From contig NZ_NRQT01000005.1 of NCBI RefSeq assembly GCF_004119455.1, positions 1-64,000 on the forward strand: a DNA stretch of 64,000 nt, in the 5' to 3' direction. Positions 8,182 to 17,404 of this stretch are shown one piece after another (position 1 is the stretch's first letter; every line of letters starts with the position of its first letter). The DNA comes from Chryseobacterium sp. CH25. GTDB taxonomy: Bacteria; Bacteroidota; Bacteroidia; Flavobacteriales; Weeksellaceae. Under the pieces are notes generated by a model. The model saw only the letters and a list, made by a program, of their open reading frames with translations, had not been told where the DNA came from and did no database searches. Position numbers and translations under genes: made by a program.

Positions 8182-9384
8182 TTAATCATAGAGCTTATCA
8201 AATCGGGCAAAACCTGAAATGTTATCCGGAATCTTCATTCCTTTAGTAATTTTATCAGTTTGTAGATCATAGATCCATACATAATTACCGCCTTTGCTAG
8301 CGTTAACAGCAATGTATAGCTTTTTATCCTGAACAAATGCAGACTGTTCATAAGGCTCATCTCCCGGCAGTTCGTCCAATACTCTAACCAGTTGCTTCGT
8401 TTCGAGGTCTATAATAGCATAACGGCCATTATAAGTATTACCCAATGCCGGATCACGGTACAGAACCACCATTTTATTATTTCCAATATAGTCAATCATA
8501 GTTTCCAGTGTTTTACCTCCTACAAGATCTGTAAGATTGATCTGATATCCTGGATCAGGTGAAGTGGCTCCTTTAAGGGTTCTTAAAAGACGAATTTTAC
8601 TGGATCCGGCTCCTGAGCGGGGGAAACAGACATAATAAAAAGCTTCATTATCTTTTCTGAAAGCGGTTTTATAATAAGGTGAACCATTAGCCACACCTGA
8701 ACTACGGTTATCACTTGCTGAATATTTTACTTTGAAAGTGCTATAATCTATTATTGCAAAGTTGTAATATTCCGGGCTAATCCATTTTCCATTGCGGTAG
8801 CTGTACTGTAGATAGATTTGTCCGTCCATGTAGGTCATAGAACCTAATGAATAGAAATTATAAGCATCCGGGAAAGGTCCAAATCCTTCAATCTCACCCT
8901 GGCGGATAATACTAAGGTCTGATGCATTGAAAACGGTATAGCGGATATGCTGACCATCACCTGTCTCCCCAACCAATACCAAAGTATTATCATCTATCCA
9001 TACATAGCTGGAAATATCACTGATATAGGTATAAGGAACTTCTTTTGCTGTAGTCAGTCTGTCCTGTGTATATTTAAACTTTTTGAAAATGCCCTGGTCG
9101 GTTTTGTAGTTATAAATAAAACCATTCTTTACAATGTAGGAATAAGTTCCTTTAGAATTGATTTCATCACCTTCTTTGGTAATATCCATTGCTCCTTTTG
9201 TAAGGTCGTTGGTAGCTGTCATATAGTGTACCGTGTTGGGCCAACTTCCTAAAGCGGAAAGAAGGAAATATTTATAATCTTTTTCACCCGTTGTAGGGCT
9301 TCCTGCTTCTGGTTCACGTTCACAGCCAATGATGGTTAAACATGCAAATAATAAAAATATACTGTTTCTGAAATATTGTGTCAT
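8182..9384 (-). CDS. DUF4374 family lipoprotein
   Basis: A 400-residue lipoprotein. The lipobox LTIIGC puts the lipidated cysteine at about residue 21, followed by an acidic linker. The mature part is a repeated beta-sheet pattern expected of a propeller fold, with recurrent YxWIDDNTLVLVGETGDG and KLYIAVNASKGGNYVWIYD type blades. DUF4374 proteins are typically encoded next to TonB receptors for iron complexes in Bacteroidota, and here the gene follows such a receptor by six bases. It is probably a cell-surface or periplasmic partner in substrate capture or sensing; the ligand is not known. Confidence 0.87.
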   Translation of the reverse strand: MTQYFRNSIFLLFACLTIIGCEREPEAGSPTTGEKDYKYFLLSALGSWPNTVHYMTATNDLTKGAMDITKEGDEINSKGTYSYIVKNGFIYNYKTDQGIFKKFKYTQDRLTTAKEVPYTYISDISSYVWIDDNTLVLVGETGDGQHIRYTVFNASDLSIIRQGEIEGFGPFPDAYNFYSLGSMTYMDGQIYLQYSYRNGKWISPEYYNFAIIDYSTFKVKYSASDNRSSGVANGSPYYKTAFRKDNEAFYYVCFPRSGAGSSKIRLLRTLKGATSPDPGYQINLTDLVGGKTLETMIDYIGNNKMVVLYRDPALGNTYNGRYAIIDLETKQLVRVLDELPGDEPYEQSAFVQDKKLYIAVNASKGGNYVWIYDLQTDKITKGMKIPDNISGFARFDKLYD

Positions 9385-9390
9385 GGTCTT

Positions 9391-11751
9391 TTACTTAAGT
9401 AGGTATCTGAATTTTATATAGAAAGCACGCCCTTGTTTCTGAAGTTTGAAATTGTCATAGGCCAGTGCATCAGTAAGATTAGTAACATCGAAAGCCACAT
9501 TATATCTTCCGTTCTTCATAGAATAGCTGATTCCTATGTTATGAAGGGTTTGTCTTGGGATGATCGGAATATTTTGTGGATTTCCGTAGGTTTTCCAGTT
9601 TTTGTAGAACCATTCAGTCATCTGTAAACCATAATAAAGCTCTACACGGCTGTCTTTCTGGAACCAGTCATCTTTACCGATGCTTACGTTCACATTTCCA
9701 AATAACCAAGGTTGATTAGGAACATCTTTTTTGTAGGTTGCAGAGATTACATCTTCGCTTTTGTTAGCAAATTTTGTATTATCATAAGCTTTGTTATAGC
9801 TTACATTCATCAGTACATTCAGGAATCTTTTGTATTGGTAATTCAGTTCTCCTTCCAATCCGCGGGTGAGAATATTAGAAAGGTTTTCATATTTGAAAGT
9901 ACTGTTGTACAGATTAGGAACAGTAAAAATAAAGTCCTTTGTATCACGGATGTATCCGGCACCTTCTATACGGAAAGCATGTTCTCCCCAATGGTGGCTG
10001 TAGTAGAATCCTACATTTACATTATCACTGGTTTCTGGTTTCAGATTCATATTACTGGTTACAGCAACACCGTCTCCGAAAATTTCCTGTGGCTCCACCA
10101 AACGGTAAGAACGTTCAAAAGATCCTTTAAGCCCCAAATCTCTGGTAATTTTTACAGTGGTAGCAAAACCATACCCCCAGTTGCTGAAGTTATCTTTTAC
10201 CGGATTATCTGTTCTGGTTACCTGATCGAAAACCATTTTCTGAAGTCCTACTTTGTAGTATTTAGCAAAGAAAATATTTGTCCAGTGCTTATTGAAGAAT
10301 TCCTGCTGATAAGCCATAGATAAGATCTGCTTGGTCATCTTCGCCGGAACTACATCATCTTTTTCCTCTTCCAGTTTATTGAAGGTGGTATTCTTAAGAT
10401 AATCGAGAACGTAGTTGAAAATCAGCTTGTGATGATCTACAATTCTGTACGTAGCTCCTACCTGTGAATAAAGACGGTCTTCATGCTGCATAATGATACT
10501 TCTGCCTCCCTTTTCACTGGTCGCCGATGGTTCAAAAGTACCATCCCAGCTATATTTACGCATAAGGGTATCTGTTGCTTTCTGAACACTTCTGGAGAAA
10601 CCAGCATAAAAATTCACATCCAGATGGTCATTGAAGAGGCTGGCTTTTTTATACTTCATAAAATAATTCTGAGCTTCCCCGTTTTGTTTTACCCCACCAT
10701 ACACTACTTCCTGGTTGGAACCTGTCTGGATCTGTTTGTCGAAAACTGACTGTGATGCTCCGATAAAGAAAGAGTCTGCCCAGCTTTTGTTTTCGATCCC
10801 AAGTTCAGCCATCCCGAAGACAGATTGATAACGGTCATTGAAACGTTTTAGATTTCTTAGTTCGTACTCGTTTTTAGCAGGATTCCAGATTTTCATATCT
10901 TTCATCAGATAGTTATTATCCGAATGGTTGTAAAAGCTGTTGATACGTAAAATAACACCTGTTTTGTCATCTTTAAACTGTCCGTTCAGATTGATACGCT
11001 GAGTATTAAATGATCCTATACTGATTCCGGCATCCAGATAATTCTTACTGCTTGAGGGGGTAATAATATTTACTGCTCCACCCATGGCATCAGTACTTAA
11101 CTGAATAGGAACAACCCCTTTATAAATCTCAACACGCTCGGCCATATTTACAGGCAATGTACTCAGGTCTACACCTTTTCCAAGCATTTCCAAAGGAACT
11201 CCATCTATAAAGAATTTTACCGCTTTACCGGACATTCCGTTAATAGAGAAATTATAATCCGAGCCTACACCACCTTGCTGGCGAACTTTAATCCCTGTGG
11301 TTCTGTTTAAAACCTGATTAAGGTCGGCTGTAGTATTAGCCAGTTTTGCAACATCTATTGCGTTAACAGTAAAAGCACCGTCCTGCAGTGCTTTCACTTT
11401 ACCTTTACCATGTACAATAACTTCTTTTACAACCGATTGATCCTCTGTTAACTGAATGCTTACCTGAGATTCTTCATTACTAAAGTTGATCTTCTTTCTG
11501 AATTTTTTATAACCATCCAGACTGAAGGCTAATGTTGCTTCTCCTTTTTTGTAATTAATGGTAAAATTCCCATTTTGATCGGTTTGCGTCTTAATTTTTG
11601 TATTTTCAACAAAAACGGTTACTCCGTTTAGCCCTTGTTTTGTTTGATTCTGTACTACTCCCTGAATCGCAAAACCAGCATCCTGTGCTTTAATTTGAGA
11701 TATTGAAAGAGTAAAAATGAGAAAGATAAAAATTCGCTGATATAACTTCAT
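9391..11751 (-). CDS. TonB-dependent receptor with carboxypeptidase-like N-terminal domain
   Basis: A 786-residue outer-membrane receptor. It has a signal peptide (KLYQRIFIFLIFTLSISQIK, ending near AQ 22-23). A CarboxypepD_reg-like domain follows (about 27-110; GVTVFVENTKIKTQTDQNGN), then a plug (about 120-230) with FSINGMSGKAVKFFIDGVP and STDAMGGAVNIIT, and a beta-barrel whose C-terminus is AFYIKFRYLLK. It is the first gene of a two-gene operon with the DUF4374 lipoprotein. The plug has the standard TonB-receptor NxxDAMGGAVN-like turn. Uptake of a siderophore or heme is inferred from the DUF4374 partner and the convergent PepSY unit. It has no extra sigma-factor signalling domain, so it is not a transducing receptor. 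Confidence 0.92.
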   Translation of the reverse strand: MKLYQRIFIFLIFTLSISQIKAQDAGFAIQGVVQNQTKQGLNGVTVFVENTKIKTQTDQNGNFTINYKKGEATLAFSLDGYKKFRKKINFSNEESQVSIQLTEDQSVVKEVIVHGKGKVKALQDGAFTVNAIDVAKLANTTADLNQVLNRTTGIKVRQQGGVGSDYNFSINGMSGKAVKFFIDGVPLEMLGKGVDLSTLPVNMAERVEIYKGVVPIQLSTDAMGGAVNIITPSSSKNYLDAGISIGSFNTQRINLNGQFKDDKTGVILRINSFYNHSDNNYLMKDMKIWNPAKNEYELRNLKRFNDRYQSVFGMAELGIENKSWADSFFIGASQSVFDKQIQTGSNQEVVYGGVKQNGEAQNYFMKYKKASLFNDHLDVNFYAGFSRSVQKATDTLMRKYSWDGTFEPSATSEKGGRSIIMQHEDRLYSQVGATYRIVDHHKLIFNYVLDYLKNTTFNKLEEEKDDVVPAKMTKQILSMAYQQEFFNKHWTNIFFAKYYKVGLQKMVFDQVTRTDNPVKDNFSNWGYGFATTVKITRDLGLKGSFERSYRLVEPQEIFGDGVAVTSNMNLKPETSDNVNVGFYYSHHWGEHAFRIEGAGYIRDTKDFIFTVPNLYNSTFKYENLSNILTRGLEGELNYQYKRFLNVLMNVSYNKAYDNTKFANKSEDVISATYKKDVPNQPWLFGNVNVSIGKDDWFQKDSRVELYYGLQMTEWFYKNWKTYGNPQNIPIIPRQTLHNIGISYSMKNGRYNVAFDVTNLTDALAYDNFKLQKQGRAFYIKFRYLLK

Positions 11752-12040
11752 TATTTATAATTATTATAAATAGCAAAATTAAAAGGTTCATCTGAATCAT
11801 CAAAGGAAACGGCTTATTTATTTTTAATTATTCTAATTAGTGTTAATTTTAATTTGTGAAATAAAATTGTTTTATAGTTGTAATTGGTTTAAAATCAATT
11901 ATTAATGTGGTTTAAATGATGGTTTTGTTTCTTTTCGGTATGAAAAATATCATCTGTTATAAACCGTCATATTCTGTATAATATACCAGTTTTGATGAAA
12001 TATTGAGAAAATTTAATATCAAAACAACATGTTTTTAATG

Positions 12041-12382
12041 TTATTTATGTTCACAAAGTTTCAATCTTTCTGTGATAAAATCTCCGTATGAAAGCTTTAA
12101 CCCAACTAATTCAGGATCATCCAGCCATATTTCCTCAATCTTGCTTATAGAAGGATCATTGTGTGAAATACCCTTTGCAGAACCATTCAGTGCGTAGGTT
12201 TTTCCATTACTGGTTTTACAGTAAATTTCTTTATAGCCCGAACAGTAGACTTCAATTTCATCTACAGAAAATGGCCATTTCCCAGGATAATCTTCCCGTG
12301 TAAATTTTAAGGTATTCTGTGAAGCAGGGCCGGAACAAGAAATGGTAATGAGTAACAGTAAAAAATAATAAAATGTTTTCAT
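12041..12382 (-). CDS. DUF2511 (YebY-like) lipoprotein
   Basis: A 113-residue small lipoprotein with signal KTFYYFLLLLITISC; the lipidated cysteine is C16. The mature part has WPFSVDEIEVYCSGYKEIYC and KTYALNGSAKG, which match the DUF2511 family of E. coli YebY (WPFTVDE..., then YA-NG-AK). A second cysteine pair (C48 and C55) is probably disulfide-bonded. YebY responds to copper in E. coli; no function can be claimed here. It is monocistronic, with a 289-base AT-rich gap to the receptor gene and a 317-base gap to the BlaI gene. Confidence 0.7.
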   Translation of the reverse strand: MKTFYYFLLLLITISCSGPASQNTLKFTREDYPGKWPFSVDEIEVYCSGYKEIYCKTSNGKTYALNGSAKGISHNDPSISKIEEIWLDDPELVGLKLSYGDFITERLKLCEHK

Positions 12383-12585
12383 TGGTCAGAATATATTGTA
12401 TTCAAATATATGATAGGGCTTATTGCATTTATTGTGGTTTTCCGTAAAGTATCATGATAATTTAAATTGAAAACAATGGTTTTTGTATTAAGTTAATAAG
12501 TATTAGTCTTATTTTATAAAAAAATAATATATTTGAATGAAATTTATTACATTGATTTACAGGCGTTTAAATGATTAACTTGGGT

Positions 12586-12687
12586 TATCACTAAAAAAAT
12601 AGTTGTTAGATTCAATTTTATTTCTACATTTGTATAACTAATTTCTTAGTGATATAAAAAGGGTGATTTTTATATCATTTTAATGAT
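12586..12687 (+). promoter_or_regulatory. BlaI-type promoter flanked by an inverted repeat
   Basis: A Bacteroidota promoter is visible: TTG (12603-12605), 19 bases, then TACATTTG (12625-12632). TATCACTAA (12586-12594) and its inverse TTAGTGATA (12646-12654) bracket it, placing one arm just before -33 and the other just after the start site. A further palindrome, ATCATT-TT-AATGAT (12674-12687), lies before the ATG. The bracketing repeat is a good candidate operator for the BlaI-family repressor encoded next. Confidence 0.65.
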
Positions 12688-12699
12688 AAATGAAAGGAC

Positions 12700-13065
12700 A
12701 TGAAAAACCAGACTTTAACAAAGGCAGAAGAACAGGTAATGCAGTATGTATGGAAACTGGAAAAAGGATTTCTTAAAGACGTTCTTGATCTTTTTCCTGA
12801 ACCAAAGCCGCATACCAATACCGTTTCCACTATTTTAAAAGTATTAAAAGATAAGGAATTCGTAGACTATAATGTACATGGAAGGCAGCATGAGTATTAT
12901 CCTTTGGTTACCAAAGAACAGTACTCTGGAAAAACCATGAAGAGCCTTGTGAAAAATTATTTTAAAGGATCCTATAAAAGTGCTGTTTCATTTCTGGTAG
13001 AAAAGAATGAAATGACTGTAGAAGATCTTGAAATGCTTTTAAACGAACTTAAAAACAAAGACTAA
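12700..13065 (+). CDS. BlaI/MecI/CopY family transcriptional repressor
   Basis: A 121-residue winged-helix repressor that aligns over the whole BlaI/MecI length: LTKAEEQVMQYVWKLEKGF at the N-terminus, the recognition region PHTNTVSTILKVLKDKEFV, wing HGRQHEYYPLVTKEQY, and a helical C-terminal dimerisation part that contains the region normally cleaved by the sensor protease. It sits five bases upstream of the M56 sensor gene, as in blaI-blaR1 pairs. It probably represses its own operon through the inverted repeat around its promoter and is released when M56 proteolysis is triggered, in cell-wall stress by analogy. No beta-lactamase gene is nearby. Confidence 0.93.
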   Translation: MKNQTLTKAEEQVMQYVWKLEKGFLKDVLDLFPEPKPHTNTVSTILKVLKDKEFVDYNVHGRQHEYYPLVTKEQYSGKTMKSLVKNYFKGSYKSAVSFLVEKNEMTVEDLEMLLNELKNKD

Positions 13066-13070
13066 TAACC

Positions 13071-14791
13071 ATGGAAACGCTACTTCTGTACTTTGGAAAA
13101 GTTATTTTATGTTCTGGTGTAATGTTTCTGTATTACCAGTTGTCTTTAAAAGACAAGACATTCCATCATTATAACAGATTCTATCTTCTGCTGGCAATTG
13201 TGATTTCACTGTTGTTACCGCTCATTAAAGTGGATGACTTTACGATAGAGGTCAATAGTGATGTGTATTTGCTGCTTGATAAGATTCAGAATTTTAACAC
13301 ACAAAAAACGTAAGCAATGGTAACCTTTATTTTAACATTATTTTTTCAGCTCTGGGACTGGTTTCTCTCTACTTTTTAGGGAAGCTTATCTACGGAATCT
13401 TTAAGATTCAGCAGTTTAAGGAAAAGTTTCAGAAAGAAAGCTTTGACGGGATCAATTTTTACCGTACAGACCTAACCGAAGCTCCGTTTTCATATTTTAA
13501 AAATCTTTTCTGGAAGAATACCATTACCCTGGATTCTGCCGTGGGGAAACAGATTTTAAAACATGAGATGGTTCACATTGAACAGAAACATTCATTTGAT
13601 AAGATTCTTATTGAGGTAGTTACAGCTGTTTTCTGGTTCAACCCGTTCTTTCATATCATTAAAAGAGAAATTAGTTTAATTCATGAATATCTGGCTGATA
13701 AAAAAGCCGTAAAGAATTCGGACACCAAAGCATTTGCGCAGATGCTTTTAGCAAGCCACTTTTCCGGAACCCAGTTGCCTGCTGCCAGTCCATTTCTAAG
13801 TTCAAACCTTAAAAAAAGACTTAAAATGTTACAAAAACCAAAAACCAAATTCGGGTATGCGCGTAGAATTCTTGCGTTGCCGGTTTTATTCACCGTAGCT
13901 TTTGCTTATCTGGTAAATGCTAAGAACAGAGAAATTGAAGAAACTAACCTTTCTATTAAAAAAGCCGTTTCTGAAATTAAAAAAGATACTGTAAAAGAAA
14001 AAATAGTAAAAAAAGCAGATACCGGACTTCCTGATCCTGGAGATTCTAACAAACAATTGGCTGAACTTCAGAAAAAGATGGAGGAAAAACAGAAAGAGCT
14101 AAGTAACCTGGATCCTGATAGCCATGCTTTTGAAAAGAAAATGGAAGAAATTGAGGAATTGGTTTCTGCCATGACTGAAATTACAGATGAATCCACCAAA
14201 CAGGTAGAAGCATATTTTAATTCTCCTGAATGGAAAAAGCAAATGGAGGAGCTTGAAAATATGGATCCTCTGGATAAAAAAGAACTTCGAAAAATTGAGA
14301 GAGAAGCTGCCAAAGCTGCTAAAGAAGCAAAAAGAATAGGTAAGAAGGCTACAAAATTGGGTGCTGATGCTGCAGAAATCGGAAGAGTAGCAGCTGAACA
14401 GGCCAGATTAGAAGTAGAAAAATCTAAAGTTGATATAGAAGCAGCAAGAAAAGCCGCTGAGCAGGCTAAAGTAATTGCAGAACAGGCGAGACAGGATGCC
14501 GAGATGGCAACAAAAAATATGAGCTTCACAACATTAAACGGTTCTCCTAAAGTAATGGTACTGCAGGCAGATTTCATTAAGAAAGATGGAAATGGAAACA
14601 TTACCATGAATGGAGTGAAGAAATATAATATGAAGGGTATGGATAATATCAAATACTTCATTGATGGAGTTGAGGTTTCCAAAGAACAGGCCCACGCATT
14701 AAGACCTGAAACTATTGCCAGCATCAATATCATTAAGGAAAATGCTGTGCGTGGAACACAGAATGAAATAAGAATTCAGACAAAGAAATAA
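13071..14791 (+). pseudogene. BlaR1-like M56 sensor peptidase, split by a -1 frameshift
   Basis: The first 77 codons (13071 to about 13304) give two membrane helices (ILCSGVMFLYYQLSLKD, YLLLAIVISLLLPLI) and run into TAA at 13311. The family sequence continues without loss in the -1 frame from about 13305 (FSALGLVSLYFLGK, then IYGIFKIQQF), through the zinc motif HEMVH (about residue 165) and EYLADKKAV, to TAA at 14791. Adding one A to the six-A run 13303-13308 restores a single frame of about 574 codons. After a third helix (RILALPVLFTVAFAYLV) comes a long Ala/Glu/Lys coiled coil (about 13,940-14,520). The tail resembles a TonB plug strand (YFIDGVEVSKEQA ... INIIKENAVRG). As read, the sensor is inactive unless the missing A is an error or slippage occurs. 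Confidence 0.85.
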
Positions 14792-14800
14792 AGTTCAACC

Positions 14801-14836
14801 AGGCTTTGTCAATACAATATTGGCAAAGCCTTTTTT
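14801..14836 (+). terminator. Terminator after the blaI-M56 unit
   Basis: AGGCTTTG (14801-14808) pairs with CAAAGCCT (14824-14831), extended inward by a T-G pair and five further pairs around a three-base loop, then six T. It overlaps the upstream in-frame ATG (14820) of the next gene, which argues that translation there begins at 14847 instead. Confidence 0.85.
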
Positions 14837-14846
14837 ATCATCCATT

Positions 14847-15752
14847 ATGAAAAATAAAGTGCTGTTTTTTATGTTCCTGGGAATACTGGCGAATGCCCAG
14901 ATAAACAGGTTTTTCTATGAGTACAAATTTATCCCGGATTCTAACAATAAAGAGGATGTAAAGAAGGAAATGATGCTGCTGGATATTGATAAAAACGGAT
15001 CCAATTATTACAGTCATGATAAATTTGTAGCAGATTCCACTGCACGGGCCAATCTTGAAAAACAACTGAAATCAGGAGGTGGAAGTATCAGCATGAACAG
15101 AACTGAAAAGCCGGGGATGGTTTCTTATAGAGTAACCAAGCAGTATCCAGATTTTAAAACTTATCTTTTCAGAAGTATTTCCATGGATAAATACAAAATT
15201 AAGGAAGATAAAAAACCGGAATGGAAAATTTTACCGGATAAACAAAAAATAGGAGAATACACCGCTCAGAAAGCTACCACAAGTTTTGGAGGAAGAGACT
15301 GGACAGCATGGTTTACCACAGATATCCCTATTCAGGATGGGCCGTATACCTTTTATGGACTTCCGGGCCTTATTGTAAAAATAGAAGATACCACGGGTTC
15401 TCACAGCATACAACTGATAGGTAATAAAACCTTAAAAGCTCAGGAAAAAGAAGAAGAGCTTCAGCTCCCTGGAAATATAAAAATAATGGGACTGGACGGC
15501 AAAGATATTGAAGTTAATAAAGAGCAGTTTAAGAAAGCCTGGAAAGCTTATGTAAACGATCCTACAAAGAATGTGAGAGAACTGATGATGAGAAATGGGG
15601 GTGAATCTGGAACAAAAATGGCTTTTAAAGTGAAAACAGCAGATGGTAAAGAATTTTCAGATCCTAATCAGGTACTCAAAGAAATGGAAAAGCGGACAAA
15701 AGAGATGCTTCAAAAAGACAACAATCCGATAGAACCGGATCTGGTGAACTAA
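14847..15752 (+). CDS. GLPGLI family protein
   Basis: An exported protein of 301 residues from this start, with signal peptide KNKVLFFMFLGILANAQ. The defining motif GPYTFYGLPGLIVKIED is present near residue 180, preceded by WTAWFTTDIPI. An acidic, lysine-rich C-terminal region follows, ending in a run of charged residues. GLPGLI proteins are common in flavobacteria, often several per genome and often beside TonB receptors or BlaI/M56 units, but their role is unknown. The frame extends back to ATG 14820, but that codon lies inside the terminator hairpin and would place charged residues ahead of the signal peptide, so ATG 14847 is chosen. It follows the M56 gene by 55 bases and could be reached by readthrough. 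Confidence 0.88.
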   Translation: MKNKVLFFMFLGILANAQINRFFYEYKFIPDSNNKEDVKKEMMLLDIDKNGSNYYSHDKFVADSTARANLEKQLKSGGGSISMNRTEKPGMVSYRVTKQYPDFKTYLFRSISMDKYKIKEDKKPEWKILPDKQKIGEYTAQKATTSFGGRDWTAWFTTDIPIQDGPYTFYGLPGLIVKIEDTTGSHSIQLIGNKTLKAQEKEEELQLPGNIKIMGLDGKDIEVNKEQFKKAWKAYVNDPTKNVRELMMRNGGESGTKMAFKVKTADGKEFSDPNQVLKEMEKRTKEMLQKDNNPIEPDLVN

Positions 15753-15832
15753 AATTATTATTTTCTATGAAACAGGATAACTCAAAAGGTTGTTCTGTTT
15801 TTTGTTAGGTAATAGGTAATAGGGTGGAGATA

Positions 15833-15861
15833 TTGTATTATAGGGAAAATTTCTATTTTTA
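15833..15861 (+). promoter_or_regulatory. Likely promoter of the acetyltransferase gene
   Basis: TTG (15833-15835), 18 bases, then TATTTTTA (15854-15861), one base off the TAnnTTTG -7 consensus. The start codon is 36 bases further on. Confidence 0.45.
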
Positions 15862-15897
15862 ACAACATTAAACCTCAAACCAGAAATCATTTATATT

Positions 15898-16464
15898 ATG
15901 ACGGAAAAAGAAAAATGTAGAGCAGGGCTTTTGTATGATGCAAACTATGATCCGGAACTTACACAGGAAAGAATAGCCTGCAAAGACTTGTGCCTGGAAT
16001 ATAATGGATTGAAGAATTCTGATAAGGAAGGTAGAGATCAATTGCTTAAAAGAATTCTAGGAAGTACAAAAGAAAACCTGTGTATTGAACCTTCCTTTTG
16101 GTGTGACTATGGCTATAATATTGAAGTGGGAGAGAACTTTTATTCCAATCATAATCTTGTGATTTTAGACTGTGCTAAGGTAAGATTCGGTGATAATGTC
16201 TTTATTGGACCTAACTGCAGCTTTTATACAGCAGGACATCCGCTTGATGTAAAACAGAGAAATGCAGGTCTGGAATACGCCCATCCAATCACGGTGGGAG
16301 ATAATGTATGGCTGGGGGGTAATGTAGTAGTTTTACCTGGAGTTACCATTGGAAATAACTCTGTAATAGGAGCCGGAAGTGTTGTTACCAAGGATATTCC
16401 GGAGAATGTTGTAGCGGTTGGAAATCCCTGTAAAGTGGTGAAAAGTATTGAAGGAAATGAATAA
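15898..16464 (+). CDS. Maltose/galactoside-type sugar O-acetyltransferase
   Basis: A 188-residue acyltransferase of the hexapeptide-repeat (left-handed beta-helix) class, full length for Maa/LacA-type enzymes. An N-terminal maltose-acetyltransferase helical cap (KEKCRAGLLYDANYDPEL) is followed by hexapeptide turns: VGENFYSNHNLVILD, IGPNCSFYTAGHP with the catalytic histidine, then VGDNVWLGGNVVVLPGVTIG and VIGAGSVVTKDIPENVVAVG. It transfers acetyl from acetyl-CoA to a sugar hydroxyl. The sugar cannot be predicted. It forms a trimer in the cytosol. It is monocistronic, with a strong bidirectional terminator seven bases after its stop. Confidence 0.92.
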   Translation: MTEKEKCRAGLLYDANYDPELTQERIACKDLCLEYNGLKNSDKEGRDQLLKRILGSTKENLCIEPSFWCDYGYNIEVGENFYSNHNLVILDCAKVRFGDNVFIGPNCSFYTAGHPLDVKQRNAGLEYAHPITVGDNVWLGGNVVVLPGVTIGNNSVIGAGSVVTKDIPENVVAVGNPCKVVKSIEGNE

Positions 16465-16470
16465 AAACAA

Positions 16471-16499
16471 AATCCCGGAACTTTGTTCCGGGATTTTTT
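16471..16499. terminator. Bidirectional terminator
   Basis: An 11-bp stem AATCCCGGAAC (16471-16481) / GTTCCGGGATT (16485-16495) has a TTT loop and a T-run, with A-rich flank on the left. It separates the convergent acetyltransferase and aldolase genes. Confidence 0.9.
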
Positions 16500-16522
16500 A
16501 TATCTGAAATAACAGTCAGGAA

Positions 16523-17176
16523 TTAAGATAATTTCTGAGAATCAGCAATAAACTGAGCCAATCCGCTGTCTGTTAATGGGTGCTTTAATAAGCTCAAGAT
16601 TGGAGGCAGTGGAGATGTAATAACATCAGCTCCAATTTTAGCACAGTCGATGATGTGCATTGAGTGACGGATAGAAGCTGCTAAGATTTCAGTTTCAAAC
16701 ATATAGTTATCGAAAATTAATCTGATCTCCTGGATAAGGTTTAATCCGTCTGTAGAAATATCATCTAATCTTCCAAGGAATGGAGAAACATAAGTAGCTC
16801 CTGCTTTAGCTGCTAAAAGAGCTTGTCCTGGAGAGAAGATCAATGTGCAGTTAGTTCTGATTCCTTTATCAGAAAAATATTTTAAAGCTTTGATACCATC
16901 CTTAATCATTGGGATTTTTACCACGATATTTGGGTGGATTGCAGCCAATTCGTCTCCTTCTTTAATCATTTCTTCATACGTTGTAGAAAGTACTTCAGCA
17001 GAAATATCTCCGTCTACAAGCTCGCAGATCGTTTTATAATGGTTTTTGATCGCTTCAGCTCCCTGAATACCTTCTTTAGCCATTAATGAAGGGTTGGTTG
17101 TTACACCATCTAAGATTCCAAGATCTTTAGCTTCCTTGATTTGCTCTAAATTAGCTGTGTCAATAAAAAATTTCAT
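16523..17176 (-). CDS. fsa: Fructose-6-phosphate aldolase / short transaldolase
   Basis: A 217-residue TIM-barrel protein of the short (TalC/FSA) transaldolase class. [16 protein letters not shown] at the start, DGVTTNPSL, and the Schiff-base lysine K87 in VVKIPM are diagnostic. SPFLGRLDD and [13 protein letters not shown] complete the phosphate-binding and C-terminal parts. The short class includes both true transaldolases of the pentose-phosphate pathway and fructose-6-phosphate aldolases, and sequence alone does not decide. It acts in the cytosol on sugar phosphates. Its start is fixed by the conserved first strand. It is monocistronic, and the 372-base upstream gap holds an interspersed repeat. 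Confidence 0.92.
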   Translation of the reverse strand: MKFFIDTANLEQIKEAKDLGILDGVTTNPSLMAKEGIQGAEAIKNHYKTICELVDGDISAEVLSTTYEEMIKEGDELAAIHPNIVVKIPMIKDGIKALKYFSDKGIRTNCTLIFSPGQALLAAKAGATYVSPFLGRLDDISTDGLNLIQEIRLIFDNYMFETEILAASIRHSMHIIDCAKIGADVITSPLPPILSLLKHPLTDSGLAQFIADSQKLS

Positions 17177-17404
17177 TTTGTTAAATAGATTTATTGATAC
17201 AAAGATAAGTCATTTAATTGAGTTCTGGGATATGATTTTTTCAAGGTTGAAGTTGGGGTAGGAGAGTGAAAGAGTTTTAGAGTAATAGAGAGATGAGTGT
17301 TATAGAGTGTAAAGAAGAATAAGTGAATTTAGACAGAAAGAATACCAATAATAAAAAAGTTGAAAAAACAACTTTGATTAATATTACTAAGTATGTCCTA
17401 TATT

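Noticed and set aside
9712..10323. 203-codon open frame opposite the TonB receptor
   Set aside because: Antisense shadow of a clear receptor gene, with low-complexity Ile/Phe/Ser composition.
13297..13312. Programmed -1 frameshifting in the M56 gene
   Set aside because: The zero-frame codons are CAA-AAA-ACG, which do not form a proper X-XXY-YYZ slippery heptamer, and no pseudoknot was evident; a missing base is simpler.
14068..14733. 221-codon open frame opposite the M56 coiled coil
   Set aside because: The Ala/Ser/Leu-rich translation is the mirror of the Ala/Glu/Lys coiled coil; no gene signals.
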